Shown here: positions 1-10,345 of the stretch, piece after piece
How positions within the stretch are numbered: the first letter of the stretch is position 1
How the letters are laid out: each line of letters opens with the position of its first letter
Source: Actinernus sp. WN-2022
Lineage: Eukaryota; Cnidaria; Anthozoa; Actiniaria; Actinernidae
Reading direction: 5' to 3'
DNA: 64,000 nt
NCBI GenBank assembly: GCA_030867875.1
Contig: JAOWCC010000028.1
Coordinates: 186,001 to 250,000, forward strand
The notes under the pieces: model-generated
Databases searched by the model: none
What the model saw: only the letters and a program-made list of their open reading frames with translations
Told to the model about the DNA's origin: nothing
Translations under genes and position numbers: made by a program

Positions 1-501
1 CCTTATTATCTAATCCACTGAATAAAACGAAGCACTTAGTATTGCGGTATTTTGGTACGTCATAATAGCTTTGACACAAGTAAATGCAGTTACAGTTCTT
101 ATTTCTAGACAGCGAAAAATATTCTTTAACATTGCTCATATTTTTATTGTCAATTTTAATATCATCGAATACGATAACCTTATTCGCGCCATCATCTAAT
201 TCTTCAACATGTGTGATATCTTCTGGATCACCTAATTCAACATTACATATGTCATCGTCTTCTACTTCGTCGTTAATAATATCATGAAATTCTTGTATCA
301 GTTGATATTTATCCTGTTGTGGATTTAACGTGTATATTTTACAAGAATCATAATTCATCAATTTTAATAACATGTTTATCAACAAGTTTGTTTTCCCCTG
401 ACCCGTACTACCAACTAACATGTAATGACAATCAGGTAATAAGAAGTGATGTTTGGTTTCTGACTTATTTTTTCATTATCATCGAAGTTGATGATATTCA
501 T
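1..501 (-). pseudogene. Packaging ATPase, copy A, partial and frameshifted
   Basis: This is the N-terminal part of the A32/FtsK-HerA-like ATPase, cut by the window start. The T-run at 451-455 is one T shorter than in every other copy. That shifts the frame about 15 codons after the start. The Walker A and Walker B coding regions downstream are unchanged. Confidence 0.85.
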
Positions 502-528
502 CTATTATAATATACGTATATAATATAA

Positions 529-1158
529 ATGAGTTTCACAAAATTTGGAACGTTTCGAAATGGAAGCCGTGATGAGTGCATACATGAGCAAACACCAGTA
601 AGAATAGTTAGTATTAATGCGAAAGAGATATCACTCTTATGGATTCAACGCGATACCAATTGGATTGATATACCCAATTACGAAATACAGCTAACACCAA
701 AAGGCACGAACATGATGAGACTATCATGCCGCCTATACATCTCAAACGACACGGGAGGAGGCATTTTTTGGTTCCGGTGGATTCTATTAACACCAACAAC
801 AAGTCCAGGCCACCACTTACAAACGATTATCGGTGTAAGTAATTTACCAAATGCAGGGCTTGGTGTAAGGGACAGATGTGCATTTGCCTCACAACCACCA
901 AGAGATCCAGAGACATTAGTTTGTGTTTCAGACGTTTCTTTCCATAAAAAAATTGGTAACAGCATTCTACACACGTATAAGCTGCAGTGTAAGATCACTG
1001 ATACAGGAACGATGGTATTGAATAGACTGTATAATGGCACCAATGCGACATGGAATGGGTATGTGAAATCGTCAATAATGGTCGAGGAAATCACAGGGGT
1101 TACTAAAAAAGTCGTTCAAAATGGGATAAACGAATATGCATCAAACTACTCAATCTGA
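529..1158 (+). CDS. Capsid-like beta-rich protein, copy A (209 aa, intact)
   Basis: Intact long-form copy, including the 12-residue hydrophobic segment (residues 80-91) that five other copies lack. It differs from copy C by single substitutions such as E20 instead of D20. The start codon lies 27 bp from the divergent ATPase start. See copy C (13722-14351) for the full description. Confidence 0.75.
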   Translation: MSFTKFGTFRNGSRDECIHEQTPVRIVSINAKEISLLWIQRDTNWIDIPNYEIQLTPKGTNMMRLSCRLYISNDTGGGIFWFRWILLTPTTSPGHHLQTIIGVSNLPNAGLGVRDRCAFASQPPRDPETLVCVSDVSFHKKIGNSILHTYKLQCKITDTGTMVLNRLYNGTNATWNGYVKSSIMVEEITGVTKKVVQNGINEYASNYSI

Positions 1159-1725
1159 TCTTAGAGTAACGCAAGACATGGGGAGTACAAATTTCCTAAG
1201 CTAAGTTTCGGTAAGAACGCTACGTGAACCTTCGGAGCTTAACTCAAATCTGACCTTAGAGTAATAAAACGCAAGACACGGGGAGTGCAAATTTACTAAG
1301 GGGTACCAATTTCCCTAGGAAATAACTCTAGAGAATTTGCACCGGGAAGTACATATTTCCTAGGACATTTGCACCGGGGAGTGCAAATTTACGGGTGTGC
1401 AAGTTTCCTGGGAGACGGGTATTCAAAGCAACGAAATATGTTACTTATTCAGTTCAGAGAGGCTTGTGAGCATTAGATGCTATCGATTGAGTTCAATTAT
1501 CGAACGTTTGATCCAAGTTCAGTAGCTAGGATTGAACTCTGCTTACAGGGAACAAACAACAACGACTGATATTCAATCGAGAAGGGTAAAGGCATTCTTC
1601 ATTCTTAGGCCCTTTGCAATGTAAATATAGCATGCATTAGCGAGGTTTTCGCTTCTGAACGAGGCTTATGCTTATGCTTCCGTCGTGTTGATTTTCACAA
1701 GAACATTAGTTTCTTGTGCTTACGC
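1159..1725. other. Unit non-coding region, copy A
   Basis: Contains the iteron-like GGGGAGTRCAWATTT repeats and the duplicated CTTAGAGTAA block described for copy C. No ORF is supported here. Confidence 0.7.
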
Positions 1726-2121
1726 TTACGCTTCCGTTTCTGCTTCCGTCGCTTCCGTCGCTAGTGAAAACCAGCCTTTAGGTGTTTCTAAAACGTCCTC
1801 ATCTGGTACAAATACGACTTCTTTTTTTGGTGTTTTTAGTTTTTGTACTTCATTCAGGTATTTATTTGCGGCTAATTTTTGGTTGCCTAGTATTTTCGTT
1901 ACTGTAGGTGATTTAGATGCTTTTATTTGTTTGTTCAGTATTGTTATAGCATTTTTTATTAAGTATTCTGAAGGTGGATTTTCCAGACTCGGGTCGAACC
2001 CTAATTTTTCTAGTCGCTTAGATTCTTGTGTTCCAAAAATTGGTTTTACCTTCGGTTTCGTGCCACCATGCACCAACGGCTCCTTCGTAATCCTCAACCT
2101 CTTCATCTTCATCTTCCTCAT
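1726..2121 (-). CDS. Lysine-rich unit protein, copy A (131 aa)
   Basis: Same ORF as in copy C, with I11 rather than M11 and no disabling change. The minus-strand order ATPase, coiled-coil ORF, this ORF is kept in all copies. Confidence 0.6.
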   Translation of the reverse strand: MRKMKMKRLRITKEPLVHGGTKPKVKPIFGTQESKRLEKLGFDPSLENPPSEYLIKNAITILNKQIKASKSPTVTKILGNQKLAANKYLNEVQKLKTPKKEVVFVPDEDVLETPKGWFSLATEATEAETEA

Positions 2122-2440
2122 AATGCGATGGTAGTTTACCGATCCATGATTCTAAACCTTTAGTATAGATCCTTGTGTTGAGATTGCTTCAGTTAATATA
2201 TCGATTGCTCCAGTGATGTTCTCTTGATTTTCTTGTAGCTGTTCAATCTGTTCAATCATTTCGTCCTGTTTCTTATCAGCCGCTTTCTGTGCTTTTTCGA
2301 CAGATGTTGTGACAGGTTGATATAGCTTTTCGCCAGCTTCTCGTAATGATTGGTCACCTAACTTTTTATTGAGTAATCGTTGTTTTAAGATTTGCCTATT
2401 TTTCAAGAATGTATCAATCAAGTTTGCTCTTTCTTCTACT

Positions 2441-2500
2441 AACACGTAATTTTTTAAGTTCCGATATTCTGAAGTAGGTGATTGTTGGTAAATTATTGGA
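2441..2500. repeat. Left terminal inverted repeat of 7.8-kb element
   Basis: About 60 bp that pair with 10165-10224. The first 39 bp differ at only about four positions, and similarity fades after the TTGGTAAA block. Confidence 0.9.
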
Positions 2501-2739
2501 CATACCCTCTTAAATCTTCCTATTCTACTCAAACATGGTACACTAAATATTTATAACCTGTTTTTGTACCAAAAACACAAAATCAAAATACTAAAAACAT
2601 TTTATTAAAAACAGTATACTTTATGCAATACAGCATGCATTTTTAACACTATATACAAGGTGGAAGTAAAAAAGATAAAACTACTTCTTAAACTAATCTG
2701 GTTATAATCTACTAGTACCATTAGTCCCTTTACCAAATA

Positions 2740-3441
2740 AGAGTCAAAAGTAGTCGGAAATTTCCGACTACTTCTTCCCATAGTGTGGTTATAATCTAAG
2801 AGCAGCAAAAGTAGTCGGAAATTTCCGACTACTTCTTCCAATAGTGTGGTTATAATCTAAGAGTACTATTAGACCCTTAAACCGAATAATGGTCAAAAGT
2901 AGTCGGAAATTTCCGACTACATCTTCCCATAATGTGGTTATAATCTAAGAGTGGAAAGTAGTCGGAAATTTTCGACTACTTCTTCCCATATTGTGGTTAT
3001 AATCTAAGGGCGGTATTAGACCCTTAACCGAATAAGGGTCAAAAGTAGTCGGAAATTTCCGACTGCTTTTTCCATAATGTGGTTATAATCTAAGAGCAGC
3101 ATTAGACCCTTAACCGAATAAGGGTCAAAAGTAGTTGAAAATTTCCGACTACTTCTTCCCATAGTGTGGTTATAATCTAAGAGTAGTATTAGACCCTTAA
3201 ACCGAATAAGGGTCAAAAGTAGTCGGAAATTTCCGACTACTTCTTCCAATAGTGTGGTTATAATCTAAGAGTGCATTAAACTCAGAACCGAATAAGGGTC
3301 AAAAGTTCCGACTACTTCTTCCCATATTGTGGTTGTAATCTAAGAGCGGTATTAGACCCTTAACCGAATAAGGGTCAAGTAGTCAGAAATGTCATACTAT
3401 TTCTTCCCATAGTGTGGTTCTAATCTAAGAGGGGCATTAGA
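2740..3441 (-). repeat. Left subterminal palindromic minisatellite
   Basis: About nine units of 60-95 bp. Each carries the palindrome made of AGTAGTCGGAAA followed by its reverse complement, then TTCTTCCCATA, GTGGTTATAATCTAAGAG and a GACCCTTAACCGAATAAGGGTC hairpin-like block. Some units have decayed palindromes (2957, 3131, 3376). The array is the reverse complement of the one near the right end. ORFs of 77-78 codons here are by-products of the repeat. Confidence 0.9.
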
Positions 3442-3953
3442 GACTGGTCATAAAGTAAAGGTGGGGAGAGGGGTGGGGGCGGGTGATGAAAATTAGGGGT
3501 GGGTCATCAATTGTTCAAGTCATAAATGGGGGTGGGCCATGGAAATTTTGCCACCACATCGAGGGTGGGTCAGACTAAAATCTGCTTTGATTTTACACTT
3601 GACAGGTATTAACAGTTATTTTATAATGTTTTAGGAAGCACAAAATTATATTACATGAACTGATGGTGTATTTATACCCAAATGTGATTTTCATTTAAAA
3701 AAGTTCTAACTGATTATTGAGATACAATAATACCCTGTAGAACATTACCTCCAATTTATATAATAACTGTACTATGTTTATTACCATTATTTGTTGGCCA
3801 AAAACATGATGTTTTTCAGCTGAAGATAGAGGTGGGTGATGTGTAATTCTGCAGTAATCCAGGGGTGAGCCACATAAAATCCAGCCTTTGAAAAATTGAA
3901 TATTATCACCCACCCCCCCCCCCCCCTCCCAACTGCACTTTATGACCAGTCCC
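3442..3953. mobile_element. Nested 512-bp MITE
   Basis: Imperfect inverted ends: GACTGGTCATAAAGT on the left, ACTTTATGACCAGTCCC on the right, followed inward by G-rich and C-rich tracts. It sits in the minisatellite unit and is flanked by TTAGA at 3437-3441 and 3954-3958, a likely 5-bp target duplication. The interior has GGTGGGTCAT-type repeats and no convincing gene. Confidence 0.75.
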
Positions 3954-3958
3954 TTAGA

Positions 3959-4691
3959 CCCAATTATTACTTTATAACTAATACAAATACTTGACTAAGG
4001 CAAACTGCAATGCATGCTGGGATATGGAATCCTCTGATAAAGCACATAACATGTAAACTGTATACATGTACATACTGTACAGTGTATGACCTACATGTAG
4101 TTGTATTTCAAAGATCAATTGCATACAGTTAATCAGATTATATCATTTCCATCTAATTCAGTTATGATTTCATGAGTGACGAAAATACATGTATGGCTAT
4201 GACTTGAATTAGCAGTTACATGTACTGTGACACTGTAGTGGCTGTCTCCCAATTCATTAATATTTTTCCTTACACAGTCACAAAACAATGTACATAATTG
4301 CTACATATTTCCTTCCAAACTTAGGTGAAATCTTGCTTTAAACAATACCAATGTTCCACTGCATTGTTCATGACATAGCTACATGTACCTTGTATGATCA
4401 AAGTGTTTCAATTCCATGTACGGTAAATGCAATTACGCACCACATTCCTGATCAGTACCACTTCAACATCATCATTACTGAAACATGAGGGAAAGCAAAA
4501 TAGAAAAAATGAAATGATGCATTTCAGGATTTAAAATTCAAAACCATGAATACCTATGTGTGAACTATAAAGCACTTTCACATACATTAATGTACTAGCT
4601 GCAAACAAAACATCTAGAGTTTTGAAAGTTTTCACCATTGAAAGATCAACAGACCTGAGGTGCAAGTATATATAACTAGGTGCTTTAACAT
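3959..4691. other. Element interior, no gene seen
   Basis: AT-rich sequence with many ACATGTA words and stop codons in all frames. I see no exon, RNA gene or ordered repeat. Confidence 0.5.
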
Positions 4692-4840
4692 TAACTGAGT
4701 GGCAGGGCCAGATGGGAAAATATTTGGCTCAATCAGGTCATGACATAGTCATACGGACCGAGTGCAGCAAGCTCCAAGGATACAAATTGACCAAGTTAGA
4801 GTAAAACATTTTTCCTGTCTGGCCCTATCTAACTCAGTCA
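4692..4840. mobile_element. Short MITE with GGGAAAATATTTGGCTC end
   Basis: The ends ACTGAGTGGCAGGGCCAGA and TCTGGCCCTATCTAACTCAGT are inverted repeats. Related sequence recurs at 49150-49250, showing that the family is dispersed. Confidence 0.65.
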
Positions 4841-5057
4841 ATAAGTGAACATTTCTGCTGTTCTTTGCCATTCTTAAATATAATAGTTCATTGAGAATGT
4901 TACATGTAGATCTGCCCAAAGATTGTTATTCTTTCAATAATAATTATTGAATGATCATTGATTTCATTTCCAGTAATTTAAATATCTAATGGTCCAGGTT
5001 CATAGTAGATTCATCTACAATGTATTTCAGTGTAGTTGTCTGGCTACCATGTGTACA

Positions 5058-5446
5058 GACTCATGGGAGGGAGAGAAGAAAGGGGGAAGGAGAGCCTGCA
5101 TGGATGCAATACAAATTTGAATATCAGCATCTAAATTTGATGCAAACTCCTGTTGGTCCATTCTACAATGAACTATTTTCACATGTTAATTAGATTAGAT
5201 ATCTTACGCCCATTTCAGATACCACTGCACTCATTTACGAAACCTAATTACATGTAGATAAACAAAGCTTCCCAATTATTATCCTTTGTTTTAATTATGT
5301 TTGGCATGAGTGGACATGGTGCAATGTCTTAACAGAGCCTAATGATAGATCGATGTACATTTAGCCTGGGCATATAGTCCACATTAATTTTTGTTTAAAG
5401 AGGCTGTGCAGGCTCTTCTTCCCCCTCCTCCCCCTTTCCCATGAGC
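5058..5446. mobile_element. Purine-rich inverted-repeat element
   Basis: The left arm (CTCATGGGAGGGAGAGAAGA, then AGGAGAGCCTGCATGG) is mirrored on the right (GTGCAGGCTCTTCTTCCCCC, then CCCATGAG). The roughly 300-bp interior has no gene. Confidence 0.55.
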
Positions 5447-6774
5447 CTGTCGCAGGCTTTTGTATGGCTTAGGTGTGGTTATTTTAAATTACAAACAAGT
5501 GTATACATTTTGGTACTTGATATTGCATAGACCTTGACTAGAACCATTGAATTTGAAACAGGTTTGTTGCCAGTGCTACATGTATCTCCTATTATTCTGC
5601 CATGTAAAATTCTGTATGCTTTTATTCGTAATCTTCAAGAGCAGCTGCAGAATACACCACTTGGCTCATTAATACTTCATTTCCTCAAATTTTGATACAA
5701 ACCTTCTAAAAACTACCCTGCTAGACAGAAATTCCTTTCTTCCATTTTACCAAGAGAAAAAGGAACCGACTGCATAGTACTGACTGCCGCCATCCACAAT
5801 CAAGAAAGTAATATTGGGTCCAGAAAGCATCGGAATGAGAAATTTATCCGTCCAACAAACTCTAGCTCTGCACCACTTTCTCTCAGGAGAAGTACGTGTA
5901 CATTTGCCATACTGGCAACAGAACACAGGTTTTAAGATAAACATTAGAACTTGTTGCATATTTTGGTAGATTTTCTTCTCTATCTTCCAATGGTGAACAC
6001 AGTCTACTTTTTTCTTGTGAACTAAGTACTGTAAATGTACTTTTGAGCTACTAAATAAAGTTTTGATCGTCACTTCGGTAGTAAAGAGGTTATCGTCATG
6101 TCATAATCTTTCAGACTTTTTTTCGCTTTGACATACATCTATGGAGAGGAAGTGACGTCGACATATGATGTGTACTTGCACATGCTTTATGTCGGTTCCA
6201 TGCAGAGGTTCCTTTCTCTCTCGGTAAAAGGAAGGGAAGGAATCTCTATCTAGCAGGGAAAAAGGCAACCTAACCCCCAAATTAAACAAAATCTAACCAT
6301 TTTAAATCCCATATCATTAATAGAACGAGTCTAAATACACTTGAACAAGTTTTTAAGTGGCATTGCAGTGGCGTTGGCAGTATTCTGCAGTTTTTTTTAA
6401 TAGCTGTATTAATCTTGTAAGGAATATACCAGTGGCTTGATTCAAATAATCGGGGCCAGTGTCATGTGTCGGGTTGTGATAACAAAAATACTGCAATCAT
6501 TCAGTACTATTTCACCGTTTACTTGTGAACCCTATATCTAAATACTTGAGAAGTCGTTTTGTGACGGTAGGGTTCGTTTTGGGGCCAGGGAGACGCAATG
6601 TATTCATAGGCAGTCAAACACTATTCACTTCCGGCCCCTAGTACTTGAATTGCACCAAAATCGTTTACTCACCGTTTGACTGAACTTGAGACGAGAGGTA
6701 AACAGACGAATCCAAAATAAAAGCCAGACACTTCCTCTGGTTTCCTTTCTCTAGCAGTCTAGGTCAGAGGGAAC
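5447..6774. other. Element interior, no gene supported
   Basis: Two minus-strand ORFs (5747-6073, 108 codons; 6101-6289, 62 codons) occur. They lack recognisable motifs or splice context. I see no other structure. Confidence 0.4.
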
Positions 6775-7000
6775 AGTGCCTTTCACCTCTGTGACCCAGG
6801 TTTGATTTCCCGGATGCGGCGTCATATGTGAGTTGAGTTTGCTGGTATCTCACTTTGCTGGTATCTCACCCTTGCTCCGAGGGTTTTTCTCCGGTTTTCT
6901 TCCTTCTTCCCTCCGCAAAAACCAACACGTTAAATTCCAATTCGATCTGTGGATTGTATCAGCCCCCAACCCCCGTTGTTTCAGGAATCAGGTATCTTCA
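6775..7000 (+). mobile_element. tRNA-derived SINE copy
   Basis: A box-B-like GGTTTGATTTCCCGG is followed by GCGTCATATGTGAGTTGAGTTTG, a repeated GCTGGTATCTCAC, the CTCCGAGGGTTTTTCTCCGGTTTTC core and AAAAACCAACACGTTAAATTCC. A truncated relative lies at 59266-59400. This core is, to my knowledge, common in coral SINEs. The 78-codon ORF across it is not a gene. Confidence 0.65.
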
Positions 7001-7084
7001 GGTCTCGTATAAACTGAAGACGTTAGAAATTCATAGTTCAAAGTTCCCTGGTATTTCGTGCTTTCCCAGGCCGACACAGCACAT

Positions 7085-7334
7085 CAGTTGAAGAGGAGTT
7101 GGTTAACCAGTTCTTTAGTGTATTAGATTCCTCGGAGATACAGCCAGCCAGACCATTTTCCAATCTTTAGACGAAGCACTCATCGTCTCGGGAACTACAA
7201 ACAAAAATGTCCGCCGCCTTCTATCGATCCCATGATGCATTGGGTATCTAAAGACCGCTGACCTGAATCGTGCGGGCGGTTCAGAATTCTCTTGGCGCGG
7301 CGCCATTCTAAGCCGTTGAAATTATTTCTATAAT
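7085..7334 (+). promoter_or_regulatory. CpG-containing promoter/5' leader shared with 55289-55570
   Basis: This block contains GAAGAGGAGTTGGTTAACCAGTT, AGACCATTT, AATGTCCGCCGCC, a CCCATGATGCATTG motif and ATCTAAAGACCGCTGACCTGAAT. The reverse complement of 55289-55570 has the same motifs in the same order. It is richer in CpG than its surroundings and ends at a conserved ATG exon, so it reads as promoter plus 5' leader. Confidence 0.55.
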
Positions 7335-7395
7335 ATGCCTTCAAAACTCGGTCAAAGAGTCTCCAAAATACCCGGAAGTTTAGAAAACTACAAAG
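7335..7395 (+). CDS. First coding exon (20 codons) with donor GTAAGA
   Basis: An ATG begins MPSKLGQRVSKIPGSLENYK, followed by AAAG|GTAAGATGT. The second element at 55229-55288 (minus strand) has MASRLSKGFSKHMGDNKTIK before the same donor. The first 12 codons align without gaps, with conservative changes. Further in, the two differ by one nucleotide in length. The gene is unrecognised and its downstream exons were not found. It could be the transposon's own gene or a captured host 5' end. Confidence 0.45.
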
Positions 7396-8711
7396 GTAAG
7401 ATGTTATAGTTATTTTGTGAGTGGTCTGTACCAAGAAACAATGCGAATTTCACGGTAATTTCACTTTCAGTTTCAAATTTATCCCGGCTTGTGACTGAAC
7501 ATGTGTTAATTTGTGAGACTATTCAAAATTTGACAAGAATCAGACCCTTTTTTATAGGAAAATAACTCAAACTTTAATAAGCAAATCAGGAATTGTATCA
7601 AGTTTATATAGGGTGAATCCTTTAGCCAAGTGATCGATCCTGATCAGGGTTTATGGAATCCTGTAATTTCGAACATCTTTGATCTAAATATATGAACCAA
7701 ATATATCTGCCATAGCCATAGGCACATCACCTTGTGTCATTTAACGACTCTGGCATGCTGCGAGTGCTTGAACAAGAGCAATAATAAGCAAATTCTTACA
7801 ACAAATTCACCACAGGAAGATAAAACCACATCTCCAAGTTGCCACATAATATTCTGTTTTTATCATTCCCTTAGTACTACATGTAGGTTTTATGCACATC
7901 ACATATACAGTGTATATACAGGTATAAATGATATTTCACATTTTAAATATTAAAATACAATGTACGGAATGGCTGTAACATATACATTCAAGCCCAGTAT
8001 TACATTTATGTACTTAACAATTTAAATTTCAGAAAATTTCCCCCTTCCTCGGGACTACGTGTAGCTAGGTGGAGATATATGTGGGGCATACATGTATGTT
8101 GATGGTCATTGACAAGTTTCTGTGGCTGCAGGTAGTCAAGGATTTTACTTGATTTGCTTCACAAACATGTACTTTCAAAGTTTGTGGGAGGGGTGGGGCA
8201 GTTGACTGGAGTCTAGTTCATCTCTATTTCAGTCATTCCATGTGGCCGTGGTGGCAACAGTCACGTAATACTGTTTTACTTTTCATTCATTTTTAGCTCA
8301 GTGATATCTGAGTATGTTATTTTGATCATATTTATTGGTAGCATAACGGTTGTATTGCTGCTTCCCGGCAAAATTCAAACAGTTTTGTTTTTGCACACTT
8401 TTCTCAAAATTCTGTCATATGTCATAAGGTCCCTGTTGGCGTGTTCATTAAAAATAGTAACACTGAAGGAATTACATAATGTAGGAGAACAAAAATGGGT
8501 GTCCTAACCATATGAAATGAAGTATTGTCTTGAAGAAATATTGTGGTATTGATACATTTACGTACAGGTCTATATAAGCAAATATTTTGTTTCACTTACA
8601 TGTACATAATTTTGTAAGTCTCAGAAATCCACAAGATCAATCACTGGGTGCCCTAACCAGTCTTTAACATTGAATGAAATGCAAACAGTTTATTAATTTA
8701 ATACAAAGTAT
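7396..8711. other. Probable intron and element interior
   Basis: This follows the donor at 7396. It is AT-rich with scattered short ORFs (7732-7953, 8301-8507) that have no motif or splice support. Confidence 0.4.
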
Positions 8712-8919
8712 TTAACTTTTAGGTTCCTTAGAGCTTTTGGAAGCAGCATTCCTCAGCAAGGATTCCTTAGTGAGTGTTGATGATGTCAGTAACTTCAACA
8801 TGAAGGCATCAACAAGCACACAAGATGCTGAAGCAGGGAGTGCTTCTGAGAACTGATGTGTTTTTAGATCTTCATAACTTGAACACTCGGGGAGAACAAA
8901 AACTGTTTGAGTTTTAACC
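8712..8919 (-). CDS. Candidate terminal exon, unidentified
   Basis: After an acceptor-like TTTAGTTGCACAG|G the minus strand stays open for about 69 codons. It reads VKTQTVFVLPECSSYEDLK and later KESLLRNAASKSSKEPKS before TAA at 8712. The composition is protein-like and the Ser/Lys tail plausible. I do not recognise a family. It lies on the strand opposite to the exon at 7335, so it would belong to another gene. Confidence 0.3.
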
Positions 8920-9145
8920 CTGTGCAACTAAATACATAACCATAGGGGATATATATAATTCAGTTTAATTAAATGGGTTTAGTTGATGTAAATCGGGTGT
9001 AATGGTTATATTATAGGGTCATTTGTCTTGTACAGGATAGGGAATTCCTGAATACTTTATCTTAAGCAGGTCTGGGTTTAAGACCTCCAGCAGCTCAACC
9101 CATACTTTGGCAGAGTAACCCTTCCTCCCCTACAATGTTGTTATA

Positions 9146-9286
9146 ATTGAAGGGCTGTGTGCAAAAAGGACGTAAGTGATTCCTGATCATGTTCTAAATT
9201 CTCCCTTAGAAAACAAAGAAATTGAAGGACAATTTAGAATGTGATCAAGAGTCACTTATGCCCTTTTTGCACACAGCCCTTCAATT
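9146..9286. mobile_element. 140-bp near-palindromic MITE
   Basis: The ends ATTGAAGGGCTGTGTGCAAA and TTTGCACACAGCCCTTCAAT are exact inverted repeats. Similarity continues inward (ACGTAAGTGATTCCTGATCA with TGTGATCAAGAGTCACTTATG). It inserted into a GTTATAATCTAAGAGTGGC minisatellite unit. The target duplication is unclear. Confidence 0.8.
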
Positions 9287-9860
9287 TAAGAGTGGCATTA
9301 CTCCCTGGTTTTCAACTACTTTTGACCCTTATTTGGTTAAGATTATAACCACAATATGGGAAGAAGTAGTCGGAAATTTCCGACTACTTTTGACCCTTAT
9401 TCGGTTCTGGGTTAAATGCCACTCTTAGTTTATAACCACAATTTGGGAAGAAGTAGTCGGAAATTTCCGACTATTTTTTACCCTTATTCGGTTCTGGGTT
9501 TAATGCCACTCTTAGATTATAACCACAATATGGGAAGTAGTAGTCGGAAATTTCCGACTACTTTTGACCCTTACTCGGTTCTGGGTTTAATGCCACTCTT
9601 AGGTTATAACCACAATATGGGAAGATGTAGTCGGAAATTTCCGACTACTTTTTACCCTTATTCGGTTCTGGGTTTAATGCCACTCTTAGTTTATAACCAC
9701 ATTATGGGAAGATGTAGTCGGAAATTTCCGACTACCTTTGACCCTTATTCTTAGATTATAACCACAATATGGGAAGAAGTAGTCGGAAATTTCCGACTAC
9801 TTAGTGACTCTTATTCAGTTTAGGATCTGATGTAGATCTCGGATTATAACCACATGGTGG
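9287..9860 (+). repeat. Right subterminal palindromic minisatellite
   Basis: Six full units of about 86 bp, in inverted orientation to 2740-3441. Each has ATTATAACCACAATATGGGAA, the AGTAGTCGGAAA palindrome and CCCTTATTCGGTTCTGGG. Palindromes start near 9366, 9454, 9539, 9627, 9714 and 9778. ORFs of 68 and 112 codons here are repeat artefacts. Confidence 0.9.
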
Positions 9861-10164
9861 TTAAAAGGATGATGTGCCTTGTCATTTACCACTGAGTATG
9901 TAAGGGAAGAGAACAATTGCTTGCTCCTTTAAATTAACCATACTTCATTGGTAGACTAATGCATGTAAAACCAATTGTCTTTCCTTTTCTCTGTGTATGG
10001 CAACATTCATTGTTCCACATGTGTAATAAAACTTTTTAATTTTCATTGAAATTTGGTTCGATTTATTGTTTATCAATTAAATGCTTACCAGGGCTGCTGA
10101 AGTTGTGCAAAATTTAATCACTATGAAGATTTCTTACCATTTACCTGGTAAGAATTCTTAAAAA
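9861..10164. other. Right inner flank of 7.8-kb element
   Basis: AT-rich; contains a short local inverted pair TTCTTACCATTTACCTGGTAAGAA near 10131-10154. No gene seen. Confidence 0.4.
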
Positions 10165-10224
10165 CAAGAGGAATTTTACCAAAAAACCTACTTCAGAATA
10201 TCTGCACTTAAAAAAATACGTGTT
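10165..10224. repeat. Right terminal inverted repeat of 7.8-kb element
   Basis: Reverse complement of 2441-2500. It ends ACGTGTT at 10224, directly before the TACT duplication. Confidence 0.9.
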
Positions 10225-10345
10225 TACTGTTTTAATAGTTCTGAATGACATATATATGTATTAATTATATAATTCTTTACTCTAACTTATTCTAACTTTT
10301 TGGAATCATATATAAGCCACGTGAAAACCATCAAAGTCTTTTTCT

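Larger units (their letters stand above)
1..2440. repeat. Left part of virus-like tandem array (copy A)
   Basis: This is the part of the 2.7-kb tandem array that lies left of the 7.8-kb transposon. It contains the end of an ATPase gene, a capsid-like gene, the non-coding region, the lysine-rich ORF and most of the coiled-coil ORF. The sequence continues in phase at 10225, so the array predates the transposon. The window starts inside the unit, so the left end of the array is not visible. Confidence 0.95.
2441..10224. mobile_element. 7.8-kb inverted-repeat DNA transposon inserted in the array
   Basis: The left end starts AACACGTAATTTTTTAAG and the right end is its near-perfect reverse complement. 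The match extends about 60 bp through TATTCTGAAGTAGGT and a TTTGGTAAA block. TACT is present on both sides (2437-2440 and 10225-10228) and once in every uninterrupted array copy, which is direct evidence of insertion with a 4-bp duplication. Inside the ends are inverted arrays of a palindromic minisatellite, then a mosaic of older MITEs and a SINE. No transposase ORF is evident, so the element is either non-autonomous or has a heavily spliced gene. I do not assign a superfamily: several DNA transposon groups make 4-bp duplications. Confidence 0.9.
2152..10251 (-). pseudogene. Coiled-coil protein, copy A, split by 7.8-kb transposon
   Basis: The 103-aa gene is in two pieces: 2152-2440 encodes the C-terminal part and 10225-10251 carries the ATG and first codons. 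The transposon at 2441-10224 separates them and duplicated TACT. An open frame of 126 codons (2152-2532) results from readthrough into the transposon end. Its first 29 residues are transposon-encoded and should not be taken as a natural N-terminus. Confidence 0.85.

Noticed and set aside
1685..2134. 149-codon plus-strand ORF MLIFTRTLVSCAYAYASVSA, repeated in most array copies
   Set aside because: Exact antisense of the lysine-rich ORF and the adjoining simple repeat. Its leucine/phenylalanine-rich composition is the mirror of a lysine-rich helix.
2740..3441. CRISPR-like array
   Set aside because: Spacers are themselves repeated, the units are 60-95 bp, and the array is mirrored at the other transposon end. 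The context is eukaryotic.
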